Shown piece by piece: positions 44,821 to 54,290 of a stretch of 64,000 nucleotides of DNA. Under the pieces are notes generated by a model. The model worked only from the letters and a program-made list of their open reading frames with translations. It was not told the origin of the DNA and searched no databases. Position numbers and translations under genes: made by a program. Location of the stretch: positions 139,476 to 203,475 of the forward strand of contig JAHEFG010000001.1 of assembly GCA_024640305.1 (NCBI GenBank), written 5' to 3'. Position 1 is the first letter of the stretch. Every line of letters begins with the position of its first letter. This DNA is from Gammaproteobacteria bacterium (lineage in GTDB: Bacteria; Pseudomonadota; Gammaproteobacteria; Steroidobacterales; Woeseiaceae).

Positions 44821-46208
44821 GCAGCGGGCCCGGCCTCTCTTTCTCGCAACAAATCCTTATAGGCTTTCAATCCGGCGACAAAGATTATGAATGCCAGTAA
44901 CCGCGCCGATCCGCCAACGATCGAGAGCGAGTAACCCACCTTATCTGCATCTGCAAAAACGTAGTCGGTCAGCGCGGCAACTATCGTCGGGCCAATCAAA
45001 AGCCCCACGGAGTTTGATAAGAAGAAATAGATGCCCGCGGCCAGACCAAGCATGGATGCCGGAAACATTCGTTGTACAGCGGATGCCGCACATGCGAACC
45101 CCATATTGCTGCCGAAGATAGCGAGAATCATCAACCACAGTGCGCTGGATGCCGTGCCCATCAGCGGATACAGAAAACTGAATGGCGTCGCGATTGCGGC
45201 ACCAATCGTTACCATGATGACGCTCGCGCCCTGCACGCCTCTTTTGCTCAGACGATCTGCGGTAATACCGGCAAACAGCATTCCGCAGAGACCACCGAAG
45301 AGCTGCACCATGCCATACATGAAGGTCACGGTTGATGGGTCACGGTCGTAGGTCCGCGCGAGAAAAGTGATATCCCAGAAGCCTTGTGAATACGCCGCCA
45401 GAGAAATCAATGCCATGCCGACATACAGGGATGCAATGGCCAGCCAATATTTCTTCGCATAGGTTTTGACTTCCGAAAGCTTGGCCGCCTCGCTCGCTTT
45501 TAAACCCTTCTCTTTTTGTTTCTTTGCCGCCGCGGCACTCATCGTTCTCGGCTCGCGAACAGTCAGCAGACCAAGCGTCATGATCATTCCGATAACGCCC
45601 AGGAACAGCAGAACCAACTTCCAGGCCGCCGACCCGCCGATAAAGAACACATCGCCCCAGCCGTCAGCGGCAGTAATATCCTGCGCGATACTGAACAGGT
45701 AGCCGCCGGCGGCGAACGACAAGCCTATACCTATCGGCGCGCCGAGCAGAAAAACGCTCGTCGGCGTCGCCAGCCGCTTTGCTGGAAAATAATCGGCAAG
45801 CAACGAAAGCGTCGATGGTAGCAACGCCGACTCACCGAGTCCGACACCCATGCGCAGAATCAGCAACTGCCAGAACTTCCCTGCCAGTCCGCTAAGGGCT
45901 GTTGTCAGGCTCCAGATAAACACGCCCATCGCGATCAGCCAAGGCCTGTGCATCGAGTCAGCGAGCCTGCCTATAAATATTCCGACCGTTGAGTAGAACA
46001 AGCCAAACGACAAACCACCGATCAAACTGATTTGTACGTCAGACAACGACATATCGACTTTTATCGGGTCGATGAGCACTGCAATGATTTGCCTGTCCAT
46101 GAACGACAGAACGTAGAACAGCATCATCAGGAAAACGACGTACCACGCATACGTCGGCTTCGGGTAGTCGGCGCTGTTATGCTTGTCTTCTGCTGACGTC
46201 ATTGGCAT
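44817..46208 (-). CDS. MFS transporter of the LysR-controlled catabolic operon
   Basis: A 463-residue transporter with about 12 membrane helices. It has YVLSFMDRQIIAVLIDPIK in helix 1, GRLADSMHRPWLIAMGVFIWS as the MFS signature loop, and LRMGVGLGESALLPSTLSLLADYFP, as in hexuronate and aromatic-acid type carriers and in related Spinster-like proteins. It is the last gene of the operon beginning at 50740 and is likely to import that pathway's substrate. The ATG at 46208 lies one base after the stop of the DapA-like gene; a GTG at 46217 overlaps it. Confidence 0.87.
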   Translation of the reverse strand: MPMTSAEDKHNSADYPKPTYAWYVVFLMMLFYVLSFMDRQIIAVLIDPIKVDMSLSDVQISLIGGLSFGLFYSTVGIFIGRLADSMHRPWLIAMGVFIWSLTTALSGLAGKFWQLLILRMGVGLGESALLPSTLSLLADYFPAKRLATPTSVFLLGAPIGIGLSFAAGGYLFSIAQDITAADGWGDVFFIGGSAAWKLVLLFLGVIGMIMTLGLLTVREPRTMSAAAAKKQKEKGLKASEAAKLSEVKTYAKKYWLAIASLYVGMALISLAAYSQGFWDITFLARTYDRDPSTVTFMYGMVQLFGGLCGMLFAGITADRLSKRGVQGASVIMVTIGAAIATPFSFLYPLMGTASSALWLMILAIFGSNMGFACAASAVQRMFPASMLGLAAGIYFFLSNSVGLLIGPTIVAALTDYVFADADKVGYSLSIVGGSARLLAFIIFVAGLKAYKDLLREREAGPAA

Positions 46209-46209
46209 T

Positions 46210-47127
46210 TCACTCACTGTCTGTCGGTGTGTACGGCAACTCGAGGCGCCTGGCTACCGCCTCAATCGTCCGCAAGTTGGCACCGCTCAGTTCAACGAGC
46301 GGCGGCAGGACTCGTCGCCATTCGGCGCGTCCCGTGCGCATCGAGACTAACGACTTTACTGCTGCGACCATTGGTGCCGAGGCAATCTCTGAGCGCAAGT
46401 CACGCAATTCGGCGATTTCCGCGTCGCTCACCTGATCTCGTTGTCGCCAGACTTTTGCGGCTCGTTCGACGGTTGCGTTCACTGATGCGGAAATACAACC
46501 GGCATAGCCAAACTCTGCCGCATCCGGCAGTGGCGCCTCGCTGCCGGGAAAAACATCGAACCTTCCTGCAAATATGGCGGCCATGTTGTTTGTATAGGCC
46601 ATATCGCCGGAAGAGTCTTTCATACCCTGCAATTGGCGCGGATACGCTTTGAGCAGCCTCTCAACAAACTCTGTTGTGAACGTAATGCCCGTCATCTGCG
46701 GGAAGTTGTAGAGGTAAATGCCTATGTCATCCCCGCGCACCGACCGCAGCACTGCCGAAAAAAAGTCGAACAAACCGTCTTCTGTCAGCTGCTTGTAGTA
46801 ATACGGTGGCAGGATAAGCGCGGCGTCGTAGCCAAGCCTGGCAGCGAGCGTCGTTAATTCGATGGTGTCGCCCAGAGATGGCGTTCCGGTCCCAACCATC
46901 ATTGCGTTGCGACTCAGCGACGATTGCGCCGCAGCACGCATAACCTGTGCCCGCGCCTTCCCGGTCTGCGAGTTGGCCTCTCCGGTTGTGCCGAGCACGT
47001 TCAGGCCGTCGCAGCCGCGGTCGATGACCCACTCACAATGTTCCAGGAACGGCCCGGTATCGAGGTCATTAGCATCGGTGAAAGGAGTAGGCACCGCGGC
47101 TAGCACGCCGCTGATTTTATTATTCAA
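46210..47127 (-). CDS. Dihydrodipicolinate synthase (DapA)-family lyase/aldolase
   Basis: A 305-residue class I aldolase-fold protein. It retains the pyruvate-binding set: GTTGEA at 46-51, Tyr140 in YLYNFPQMTG and Schiff-base Lys170 in QGMKDSSGD. The family spans lysine synthesis, sugar-acid aldolases, hydroxyproline-derived aldolase and sialic-acid lyase. The location in a catabolic operon with CoA enzymes argues against lysine biosynthesis, and a 2-keto acid cleavage is likelier. The start is TTG at 47127 with AAAGGTG upstream. The exact substrate is not readable. Confidence 0.85.
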   Translation of the reverse strand: MNNKISGVLAAVPTPFTDANDLDTGPFLEHCEWVIDRGCDGLNVLGTTGEANSQTGKARAQVMRAAAQSSLSRNAMMVGTGTPSLGDTIELTTLAARLGYDAALILPPYYYKQLTEDGLFDFFSAVLRSVRGDDIGIYLYNFPQMTGITFTTEFVERLLKAYPRQLQGMKDSSGDMAYTNNMAAIFAGRFDVFPGSEAPLPDAAEFGYAGCISASVNATVERAAKVWRQRDQVSDAEIAELRDLRSEIASAPMVAAVKSLVSMRTGRAEWRRVLPPLVELSGANLRTIEAVARRLELPYTPTDSE

Positions 47128-47161
47128 ATTGGCAACACCTTTTGGGGCCTGGTTGCGGCCG

Positions 47162-47401
47162 CTACGATTTCGCGAAAAAATCCGCGTTTATCTTTATGAA
47201 ACTCTTTTCCTCTTCCGGCACTTCGTCTATGTGCCTGATAGCATCGACCGGACATACTGTTTCGCAAAGTGCACAAGCAATACATTCCACCGGGTCGATG
47301 TAAAACATCGTTTCGCCTTCGTGAATACAGTCCACAGGGCAAACGTCGACACAGGTACCATCTTTGATACCAATACAAGGCGACATGATGACAAAGGTCA
47401 T
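47162..47401 (-). CDS. Small two-cluster ferredoxin (7Fe type)
   Basis: A 79-residue ferredoxin. The first cluster region PCIGIKDGTCVDVCPVDC and the second CIACALCETVCPVDA provide ligands for one 3Fe-4S or 4Fe-4S and one 4Fe-4S cluster; the spacing in the first motif resembles the seven-iron ferredoxins of proteobacteria and actinobacteria. It lies between the enoyl-CoA hydratase and DapA-like genes and may serve the FAD oxidoreductase of the same operon or an off-window oxygenase. Confidence 0.9.
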   Translation of the reverse strand: MTFVIMSPCIGIKDGTCVDVCPVDCIHEGETMFYIDPVECIACALCETVCPVDAIRHIDEVPEEEKSFIKINADFFAKS

Positions 47402-47425
47402 GTTATCGGACAGGGGCGCAATCGC

Positions 47426-48205
47426 CTACTTTCCCTGCCACTCCGGTTTGCGTTTCTCCCTGAACGCCCGCGGCCCTTCTTCAGAATCCTCCGATTCAAG
47501 CGCCGCGATCAGCGACGGCAGCCGTTTTGCCTGTGCTTCGTCAACAGACAAGTCACTCGTTTCCTTGACGCACTCTTTTATGGCCTTGACCGACAATGGT
47601 GCACATTCGAGAATTTGTTCGACCCACCGGTCTACCGAAGCATCCAGGCCGGATGCGTCGACCACTTCATTGACCAGGCCATAAGACAGCGCTTCTGCTG
47701 CGGAGATGCGATTACCTGTCAGGAGCATTCCCATTGCGAGCTTTTGTGGAATCAACCTGGGCAGCATGATCATGCCCCCGTCGACTGGCATGCGGCCAAC
47801 TTTGGCTTCAGGTAGTCCGAACGAAGCATGTTCTGCAGCAACCACGATGTCACAACCGAGCACCAGTTCAAACCCGCCGCCCACGGCGAGGCCGTTAACC
47901 CTTGCAATGACCGGAACATGCAGCGACTTGCGCAGCGTCAGCCCACCAAAACCACCAGGCCGCGCATCGGCCCAGTAGGCCAGTCCCGACTTGCCGTTAT
48001 TCGTCGCCTTCATATCCGCGCCGGCACAGAATGCTTTGTCGCCGCTGCCCGTGAGCACTACAACGCGAATATCGGGATCACACTCCACGCGCTTCCATAT
48101 CTCTTCCATCTTGTCCGCAGTGGCTTCGTCAACGGCATTCATGCGCTCAATTCGATCGATCGTTACGCGTGCGACGTGTCCTTCAACTGTGTACTTTACT
48201 GTCAT
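47426..48205 (-). CDS. Enoyl-CoA hydratase/isomerase family protein
   Basis: A 259-residue crotonase-fold enzyme. The oxyanion-hole regions are AFCAGADMKAT and VNGLAVGGGFELVLGCDIVVAA, and ASFGLPEAKVGRMPVDGG contains the second catalytic region. It probably hydrates or isomerises an acyl-CoA made by the CoA transferase encoded directly upstream, whose stop overlaps its start (ATGA). The CaiB-crotonase pair recalls carnitine metabolism (CaiB/CaiD), but the other caiTABCDE genes are absent and the similarity is only at family level. Confidence 0.88.
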   Translation of the reverse strand: MTVKYTVEGHVARVTIDRIERMNAVDEATADKMEEIWKRVECDPDIRVVVLTGSGDKAFCAGADMKATNNGKSGLAYWADARPGGFGGLTLRKSLHVPVIARVNGLAVGGGFELVLGCDIVVAAEHASFGLPEAKVGRMPVDGGMIMLPRLIPQKLAMGMLLTGNRISAAEALSYGLVNEVVDASGLDASVDRWVEQILECAPLSVKAIKECVKETSDLSVDEAQAKRLPSLIAALESEDSEEGPRAFREKRKPEWQGK

Positions 48206-49374
48206 GAGCCGCTGGCCCGGGCTTTTCTCGTGATACCCAATTCACTGAGAATTTCCTCATTGTGCTCGCCCAGTCGGGGCGGCGCCGAGCGAATACCGCA
48301 ATCAATCGCGGAGAAGTGTATCGGGCTTGCAATCGTCTTCATCTGGCCATTCACAGGGTGTTCGAACTCGACAATCATCTCGTTGGTTTCAGTTTGCGGA
48401 TCCTCCAGCACTTCCGCGAGATTTTTGACGGGCGCGCAAAGCAAATCTGCATCCTCAAGTTTCCCTATCCAGACTTCAGTCGACTGCCTGGCGAATTCAC
48501 TACGAAACCGATCCTGCAGATACGCTTTGCCCGCGCGCTGCGACTCCAGATTTGGGTATTCTTCAGACAGGTCTTCTATTTGTAATACGTTGCAAATGTC
48601 CTGCAACGGATTGGCCTTGAAGGCACCAACAAGAACCAGCGCACCATCCGCAGTTGGGAAGACACCGGTCAACGGCATTTCCGCCCAGTTGATTTCCTTG
48701 CCACTGTGCAGGTGGCAGGTAGCCTCCTGCATCTGCATGGCGATCATCGAGTCGTATAGCGACACTTCAATTTGCTGTCCTTCACCGGTTTTCGCCACAC
48801 CGATGAGCGCGACAAGGATCGCCTGAACCAGGTGCATACCCGCCGTGTAGTCGCACAGTGCTGTCGGATATATCGACATCGGCACCGATGCGTCGGCACG
48901 ACGCATCATGACGCCACTCATTGCTTGCGCAAGGACGTCCTGCCCACCTTTGTGCGCATACGGGCCGTTCGGACCGTAGCCACTGCCACTTGCAAAGATT
49001 ATCCGCGGATTCAGGTCGCGCAACTTGTCGTAGCCAAAACCAATACGCTCCATCACGCCAGCCCTGAAGTTACTGACAACGACATCTGCATCACGGATCA
49101 ATTCGTAGACGATATCCTTGTTGTCCTGCTGGCGCAGGTCGAGCGCAAGCGAACGTTTATTGCGGTTAAGGCTGCAAAATACCGGGTTGTTGAGTCCGGC
49201 CTCGTCGGTCGCCCCAAACGCAGTTCGCGACAGGTCACCGCCTTTCGGATTTTCTATCTTGATAACGTCCGCACCAAAGTCTGCCAGCATCTGCGTTGCA
49301 GACGGACCCATCATCACCTGGGTGAAATCGATAATTCGAACCCCATCCAGCGGCAAATTGTTCGTGTTACTCAT
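48202..49374 (-). CDS. Family III CoA transferase (CaiB/BaiF)
   Basis: A 390-residue type III CoA transferase that moves CoA between carboxylic acids through an aspartyl intermediate. LDGVRIIDFTQVMMGPSAT opens the protein, DFGADVIKIENPKGGD and NRNKRSLALDL follow, and the catalytic aspartate is probably Asp146 in GGQDVLAQAMSG. The ATG at 49374 gives the standard N-terminus; the open frame extends to 49854 inside the oxidoreductase gene without similarity. It would activate the operon's unknown acid for the hydratase. Acceptor and donor are unknown. Confidence 0.9.
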   Translation of the reverse strand: MSNTNNLPLDGVRIIDFTQVMMGPSATQMLADFGADVIKIENPKGGDLSRTAFGATDEAGLNNPVFCSLNRNKRSLALDLRQQDNKDIVYELIRDADVVVSNFRAGVMERIGFGYDKLRDLNPRIIFASGSGYGPNGPYAHKGGQDVLAQAMSGVMMRRADASVPMSIYPTALCDYTAGMHLVQAILVALIGVAKTGEGQQIEVSLYDSMIAMQMQEATCHLHSGKEINWAEMPLTGVFPTADGALVLVGAFKANPLQDICNVLQIEDLSEEYPNLESQRAGKAYLQDRFRSEFARQSTEVWIGKLEDADLLCAPVKNLAEVLEDPQTETNEMIVEFEHPVNGQMKTIASPIHFSAIDCGIRSAPPRLGEHNEEILSELGITRKARASGS

Positions 49375-49396
49375 GTTGCTTGCTACTCCTTTGGTC

Positions 49397-50740
49397 TCAC
49401 GCGCTCTCGGCGAGATCATCAACTCCGGTTGCGTTCTCTGACGGTACATCTCCGGGATCCGCGCCTTGCGCCCGCATCGCCTTCTGAATGGATCGGTAGT
49501 CAACATCCCGAATATGGATGTTTTCCTGCAGCGCCAGGGACGCGGCGACGCCTGCGGCTTCGCCCTGCACCATGCACGGCGGAATTTCCCGCGATCTTTT
49601 CTGGGCATCGGGTTCCGCCGAATAGTGCCGGCCGGCGACGATAAGTTGTTCAACCTTCTTTGGCAGAAGCGCGCGGTACGGTGTGTAGTAATCGCGCCCG
49701 CGGCAGACTGTGTCGGCAAAATAACGGCGATTGACGATGTCGTCTTTGGTAACGACATATTCTCCTTTGAGCATCCGCGTCGTCCGTACGCCGACCTGTT
49801 CAGCTGCGCCGAGCATGCTGGCGTTCTCGAATCCCGGCAAGTGCTCACGGACATAGTGAAAAAGGCCCATCATTCGCTCACGCCCCTCATATTCGGCGGC
49901 AGTCAGATCCTCTACCGAAATACCGTCGTAGCCGGGCATATGCGGACAGTTACACCAGACGATGCCGGGAATCGGCGTCTTCAGCCACCACATTTCCCAC
50001 GCGCCGCCAATGATGCGTCTCGCCTCGCGATTAACCTTGGCGAACGCTTCGGGCTCTTCATATTCAAATCGCTCTGCCTCAACCGTGTCGACATTGGCAA
50101 GCCTGAACACGGTTGTAACAATGTATTGCCCCTGCGTGAATTCGGCACCGGAGCCGCAGGCAACATCGAGGTCGCCGCTGGTGTCGATGACAACACCACC
50201 CATGATCGCCTGCCGTCCGAGCTTGGTCTGGCAGACAACGCCTTTGATAACTCCATCCTCGACGATGGCCTCGCTGAACCAGCTGTGCAGTCGCAAATTG
50301 ACATTGTTTTCCCGAATGAGGTCCAGCGATGTCCTTTTCCAGGCGTCGGGATCGAACGCCGTTGCGTAGACAATCGGCTGCGGTTTCTTCGCCTGATGGA
50401 AGTCGTGTACGCCCCAGCGGGCCCATTTCCGATACATCTCCTCGCTGGCATAACGATCTTCGAGCGGCGGTGTGACTGCCATGCCCTCTTTTTCCATGCG
50501 CTGCACGAATTCGTCGACAATGCCGGAAATCGTAATTTCCTGGCCGTTGACCATGTCATCGAGGACCAGAACCATGCCACCAGAAGCCATGCCGCCCAGA
50601 TGATGGTAGCGCTCGAGCAAGGTGACCGAGCACCCGTTGCGTGCCGCGGACACCGCCGCTGACACACCCGCCGGGCCGCCACCGACCACAACTACGTCAG
50701 ATGTCGCAACCACGGGTACATTGCTGCCAGTCGTATTCAT
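49397..50740 (-). CDS. FAD-dependent oxidoreductase
   Basis: A 447-residue flavoprotein of the FAD_oxidored type. The dinucleotide fold VVVGGGPAGVSAAVSAARNG lies at 16-35, LLERYHHLGGMASGGMV is the flavin-covering loop, and VVIDTSGDLDVACGSGAEF is the second FAD contact, as in fumarate-reductase-like proteins. The C-terminal half has VGVRTTRMLKGEYVVT and GRHYSAEPDAQKRSREIP. It is the first gene of the operon, with GGAGGAG upstream of the ATG. The family often acts on organic acids, but the substrate here is unidentified. Confidence 0.85.
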   Translation of the reverse strand: MNTTGSNVPVVATSDVVVVGGGPAGVSAAVSAARNGCSVTLLERYHHLGGMASGGMVLVLDDMVNGQEITISGIVDEFVQRMEKEGMAVTPPLEDRYASEEMYRKWARWGVHDFHQAKKPQPIVYATAFDPDAWKRTSLDLIRENNVNLRLHSWFSEAIVEDGVIKGVVCQTKLGRQAIMGGVVIDTSGDLDVACGSGAEFTQGQYIVTTVFRLANVDTVEAERFEYEEPEAFAKVNREARRIIGGAWEMWWLKTPIPGIVWCNCPHMPGYDGISVEDLTAAEYEGRERMMGLFHYVREHLPGFENASMLGAAEQVGVRTTRMLKGEYVVTKDDIVNRRYFADTVCRGRDYYTPYRALLPKKVEQLIVAGRHYSAEPDAQKRSREIPPCMVQGEAAGVAASLALQENIHIRDVDYRSIQKAMRAQGADPGDVPSENATGVDDLAESA

Positions 50741-50781
50741 AGAATCTCCTCCAGAAACCCAATCTAGAGCCTTGCAAACTA

Positions 50782-50823
50782 TTCTACAATGGCAGAAACT
50801 GAATACAGTTTATGACCATTCAG
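50782..50823. promoter_or_regulatory. Candidate LysR-type operator sites
   Basis: TTCT-N8-AGAA (50782-50797) and CTGAAT-N13-ATTCAG (50799-50823) are two imperfectly related dyads in the gap between the divergent oxidoreductase and LysR genes. Position and T-N11-A-like geometry suit binding by the LysR protein. The second dyad overlaps the LysR start codon, which would give autorepression. Confidence 0.42.
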
Positions 50824-51720
50824 AATACATCGAACATTCGATTACAGGAATTGATGGTGTTTCACGCCATCCTGTCCAATGGCAGCATCACCTCTGCCGC
50901 GCAGGCGCTCGGCATCACCCAATCTAGTGTCAGCAAGCAACTGAAGAATCTTCGCCAGTACTTTGGCGATGAGTTATTCGTTCGCAGCGGGCGCGGTATG
51001 GCGGCAACCAGCAAGGCATTGTCCATTGCGCCGCAGATATCAAACCTGATCACCTCGTTTGAATCCTTAAACGGGGAGATAAAATTTGATCCGGGCGACA
51101 TTCAGCGCGACTTCGTAATCTCGACCACCGACGAGATTCAGCATATTCTGCTGCCGCAAATCCTGAAGAAAATAGCCGCCGAGTCGCCGCAATCCAGGAT
51201 CATCTTCAAGACACTCGAGCGGGACTATGCAGCAAAGCAGCTTGAGTCCGGCAGCGTTGACCTCGCCATAACGCTGAACTGGCACGTGCCCGAACACCTC
51301 AAGCAGAAACGGCTGTTCAGTGATGAGTTTGTCGTAATGTATCGTAAGGACCACCCGTTGCAGGGAAAAAAGCTTTCGCTGAAACGGTATTTGTCCGCCT
51401 CGCACATGATGGTTTCGCCGCTCGGAAATGTATACGGGCCAATCGATGAAATCCTGACTTCATACGGACACAAACGGTTTGTTAGCCTCGCCATACCTTA
51501 TTTTATGCAGGTTGCAGACGCGTTAATGTGCTCGGATCTTATCGTCACGCTGCAGAGACGAGCCTGCATGGAATTGATGAAGACCCATCCTTTGGCTATT
51601 GCCGACTTGCCACTGGATGTTCCACCGATCAGTTATTACCTGTTCTGGCACAAGCGATACGACAAAGACTCTACGAATCGTTGGCTACGTCAGGTTTGCT
51701 GCGAAATCCTGAACACCTGA
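50812..51720 (+). CDS. LysR-family transcriptional regulator
   Basis: A 302-residue regulator. The N-terminal helix-turn-helix is LMVFHAILSNGSITSAAQALGITQSSVSKQL-like at residues 13-43, and a periplasmic-binding-type effector domain follows (DFVISTTDEIQHILLP, VDLAITLNWHVPEHL). It is divergent from the oxidoreductase operon, the usual arrangement for a LysR protein and its target. The inducer is likely to be a substrate or intermediate of that operon. Some features, such as the PxISNLITSFESL connector and C-terminal FWHKRYDKDSTNRWLRQ, fit the NodD/LinR-like subgroup. Confidence 0.92.
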   Translation: MTIQNTSNIRLQELMVFHAILSNGSITSAAQALGITQSSVSKQLKNLRQYFGDELFVRSGRGMAATSKALSIAPQISNLITSFESLNGEIKFDPGDIQRDFVISTTDEIQHILLPQILKKIAAESPQSRIIFKTLERDYAAKQLESGSVDLAITLNWHVPEHLKQKRLFSDEFVVMYRKDHPLQGKKLSLKRYLSASHMMVSPLGNVYGPIDEILTSYGHKRFVSLAIPYFMQVADALMCSDLIVTLQRRACMELMKTHPLAIADLPLDVPPISYYLFWHKRYDKDSTNRWLRQVCCEILNT

Positions 51721-51730
51721 AACGGCGCGA

Positions 51731-52645
51731 TTAGAGTCGCTGCCGTAAGAACTCGACGGTCTTGTCGACAACCTCCGCCGCTATTTCCGGTCGGTCGGTG
51801 TAAAAGCCGAGCGCGTGATTCGCGCTCACGACGACATGACGAACCACCTCGCTGCTATTTTTTGCGGCGGCAATCAATGCCTCCGAAGTTTCCGGTGGAA
51901 CGACATCATCCTGGTCGCCGTATAACACCAGCAACGGACCCTTGAAACTGACAATCGACTCAAGTGGCCTTGTTTGTTCCAGGTCAATGAAATAGCGGTA
52001 ACCGAGTTGCAACGTCGTACCCCACTGCGTGGTGTACTCGGCCATTCCCGTATCCTTCGCCTTTTGCTTCAGCGACTTATAGAACTCAGGTCCACCGAGC
52101 GATGTCAGCTCCCTTTTGGCTCCGTCAGCAACGGCCGGCGTCCAGGCCACCATTGCCTTGTAACTCGGGTCAATTTCCGAGAGCAGGACGACAAGCCGAC
52201 CACCCATGCTGTATCCAAGCAGCCCGACTCTTTTGTTGTCGACACCTGGTTGTGCCTCCGCGTAGTTACGCGCTGCCTGCAGGTCCAGCAACATATTGCT
52301 GAGATTGTTTTCCGTGAATGACTCGGTACTGTCTCCACAACCCGGAAAATCCACGCGAATCGAAGCGATGCCGTTGCGCGCAAACTCCTCCGCGGTGAGG
52401 CTATACCCACCTCCCTCCTGACGTGATCCGCCATGACCATGAGCCATCACAACCAGCGGAAAAGTCTCCCCGGTACCGCCAGTCGGAATGACAAATGTCG
52501 CCGGCACCGAAACACCCCGAGACATTATCGTGGTATCAGTTGAGCGAAACTCATACTCGTCAGGCCGTGACACCGGATCTTCCGAGCACGCCGATAGCAA
52601 TACGAGGGCAGAGGAGAATAAGCTGAACGAAAAATAGCGCCACAT
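51731..52645 (-). CDS. Secreted alpha/beta hydrolase lipoprotein
   Basis: A 304-residue predicted lipoprotein; the start at 52645 gives MWRYFSFSLFSSALVLLSAC, with lipid-attachable Cys20. The active site appears intact: oxyanion segment VMAHGHGGSRQEGG, nucleophile elbow GLLGYSMGG, acid in GDQDDVVPPE and histidine in SANHALG. It belongs to the dienelactone-hydrolase/peptidase-like group. Its substrate is not evident. It is divergent from the 5'-nucleotidase gene at 52707, sharing a 61-bp gap. The frame is open further upstream to 52828, but there overlaps the nucleotidase. Confidence 0.85.
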   Translation of the reverse strand: MWRYFSFSLFSSALVLLSACSEDPVSRPDEYEFRSTDTTIMSRGVSVPATFVIPTGGTGETFPLVVMAHGHGGSRQEGGGYSLTAEEFARNGIASIRVDFPGCGDSTESFTENNLSNMLLDLQAARNYAEAQPGVDNKRVGLLGYSMGGRLVVLLSEIDPSYKAMVAWTPAVADGAKRELTSLGGPEFYKSLKQKAKDTGMAEYTTQWGTTLQLGYRYFIDLEQTRPLESIVSFKGPLLVLYGDQDDVVPPETSEALIAAAKNSSEVVRHVVVSANHALGFYTDRPEIAAEVVDKTVEFLRQRL

Positions 52646-52706
52646 GATCGAATATCCGGGTAAACACGGTTTATTATAGCGTGGCTCGAATAAATGGAGA
52701 TAAAAC

Positions 52707-54290
52707 ATGCGGTGTGTGCTTAGCAGGCTATTCGTTGCCATATTGGTTCTGTCGCCACTAGCTGCCTTTGCAGGCGCGCAGGAAAGCAGTGACGACATCG
52801 TTGTTACACTGATTTTCACCAATGACATGGAAAGCGCTTATGCGCCGGTACCTGCATGGTGGAGAGACGATATGGATCACATCGGTGGCATCGCCGAGCT
52901 GACAACTCTTATCAAGAATATTCGCCGTGACGAACCCAATGTATTTCTATTTGATTCGGGAGATATATTCACGGGCGCACTATCCCGACTCACCGATGGC
53001 GCATTGATGTTCGAGTTCATGATCACTATGGGCTATGACGCCATGGCCATCGGCAACCACGAGTTCGACTATGGCGAGGCGATTCTCGAATGGCAGAAGA
53101 ATCGGGCACCGTTTCCAGTGCTGGGCGCCAATCTGAATTACAAGGATACGGAACACCCGTTTGCGCAGCGACACACGATCATTGAACGCAACGACATCCG
53201 CATCGGCGTCATCGGAACTCTTGGACAGGATGCTGCCAGTTCCGCGATCGCACCGCCACACATCGATGAGCTGGACGTATCCGATCCGGCAGCGGCGATA
53301 CAGGCATCGATGAGTGAATTGCGGGACGAGGTAGACCTCATTGTCGTATTGACGCACCAGGGCCATACCGCGCCGATGCAGACTGATGCCGAGGCGGATC
53401 CCAGGCTTACGCGCGACATAGACAAAGATATTGCGCTGGCAGGCGCCGTACCGGGCATCGACGTGTTGTTCGGCGGACATGCAGACGCCGGAACCTGGGA
53501 GCCGGTGGTCAACCCGGACACCGGCACGCTGATCATGCAGACCTTTGGGCAGGCGACCTATCTCGGTTACCTGCAGCTGACGCTCGACGCAAATACGCGC
53601 AAGATCAAATCCTATGATGGCAAGTTATTACCGGTCGATTCCGACCAGCTTGAGCCCGATGAAGATATCGAGCAAAAGATGACCGCCTATCGCGCTAAGT
53701 TTCCGGAGATTACCGAAGTTGTAGGCCACACGGCAGCACGTTTGAACCGACGCTACTTTGATGAAGCGGATCTGGGCAATCTGCTGGCCGACATTGTCGT
53801 CGAGATGACGGGCGCCGACATCGGACTGGTTCACCCGGGCACTATTCGTAAGGACATCCCGCAAGGCGCGGTCGAAGTTGCCGACATTCTGGACACAAAC
53901 CCGTTTGTCGATCCGATCGTCGTCATGCAGGTAAGCGGTGCCGAACTTTTTGAGATCATGGAGCAGTCATTTACGCTGCTGCGTGGGTTGATGCAGGTAT
54001 CAGGCCTCGAGGTCGTTTACGACACGTCGCAACCCGAGCGCCAGCGGCTGGTATCACTGCATCACAATGGAGTCGAAGTTCGTGGGGACGACGTATTCAC
54101 CGTGGCCGTCCCCGCAATCATCGCCGGCGGCGGTGATCATTACGATGAGTTCCTTGAGGCGAAGTTGCTGCGCGAGACCAGGCCGCTTGGAGAGTTGACG
54201 ATCGATTACTTTAGACTGCACCGCAATATCGAGACGCCGAGATCCGGCCGGCAACGTGACCTGGCGGTATCGCACCACGCACAAACCTAG
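52707..54290 (+). CDS. Exported 5'-nucleotidase/metallophosphatase (UshA family)
   Basis: A 527-residue exported phosphatase with signal peptide to about residue 25 (ALSPLAAFAGA-like). It carries the calcineurin-like domain (DSGDIFTGALS, GNHEFDYGEAIL, VLTHQGHTAP, FGGHADAGTWEP) and the 5'-nucleotidase C-terminal domain (IGLVHPGTIRKD, IIAGGGDHYDEF). The first metal motif reads TNDMES where UshA has TNDxH, so a glutamate may replace the ligand histidine. It should dephosphorylate nucleotides or nucleotide sugars outside the cytoplasm. GGAG precedes the ATG. The stop overlaps the convergent sulfatase stop. Confidence 0.88.
   Translation: MRCVLSRLFVAILVLSPLAAFAGAQESSDDIVVTLIFTNDMESAYAPVPAWWRDDMDHIGGIAELTTLIKNIRRDEPNVFLFDSGDIFTGALSRLTDGALMFEFMITMGYDAMAIGNHEFDYGEAILEWQKNRAPFPVLGANLNYKDTEHPFAQRHTIIERNDIRIGVIGTLGQDAASSAIAPPHIDELDVSDPAAAIQASMSELRDEVDLIVVLTHQGHTAPMQTDAEADPRLTRDIDKDIALAGAVPGIDVLFGGHADAGTWEPVVNPDTGTLIMQTFGQATYLGYLQLTLDANTRKIKSYDGKLLPVDSDQLEPDEDIEQKMTAYRAKFPEITEVVGHTAARLNRRYFDEADLGNLLADIVVEMTGADIGLVHPGTIRKDIPQGAVEVADILDTNPFVDPIVVMQVSGAELFEIMEQSFTLLRGLMQVSGLEVVYDTSQPERQRLVSLHHNGVEVRGDDVFTVAVPAIIAGGGDHYDEFLEAKLLRETRPLGELTIDYFRLHRNIETPRSGRQRDLAVSHHAQT

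Noticed and set aside
46210..47127. Lysine-biosynthetic dapA
   Set aside because: The fold and active site match the family, but the catabolic operon context makes housekeeping dihydrodipicolinate synthase unlikely, so no gene symbol is given.
49466..50662. A 398-codon plus-strand frame over the FAD oxidoreductase gene
   Set aside because: The minus-strand gene has the full FAD fold, a good ribosome-binding site and operon context; the antisense translation resembles nothing.
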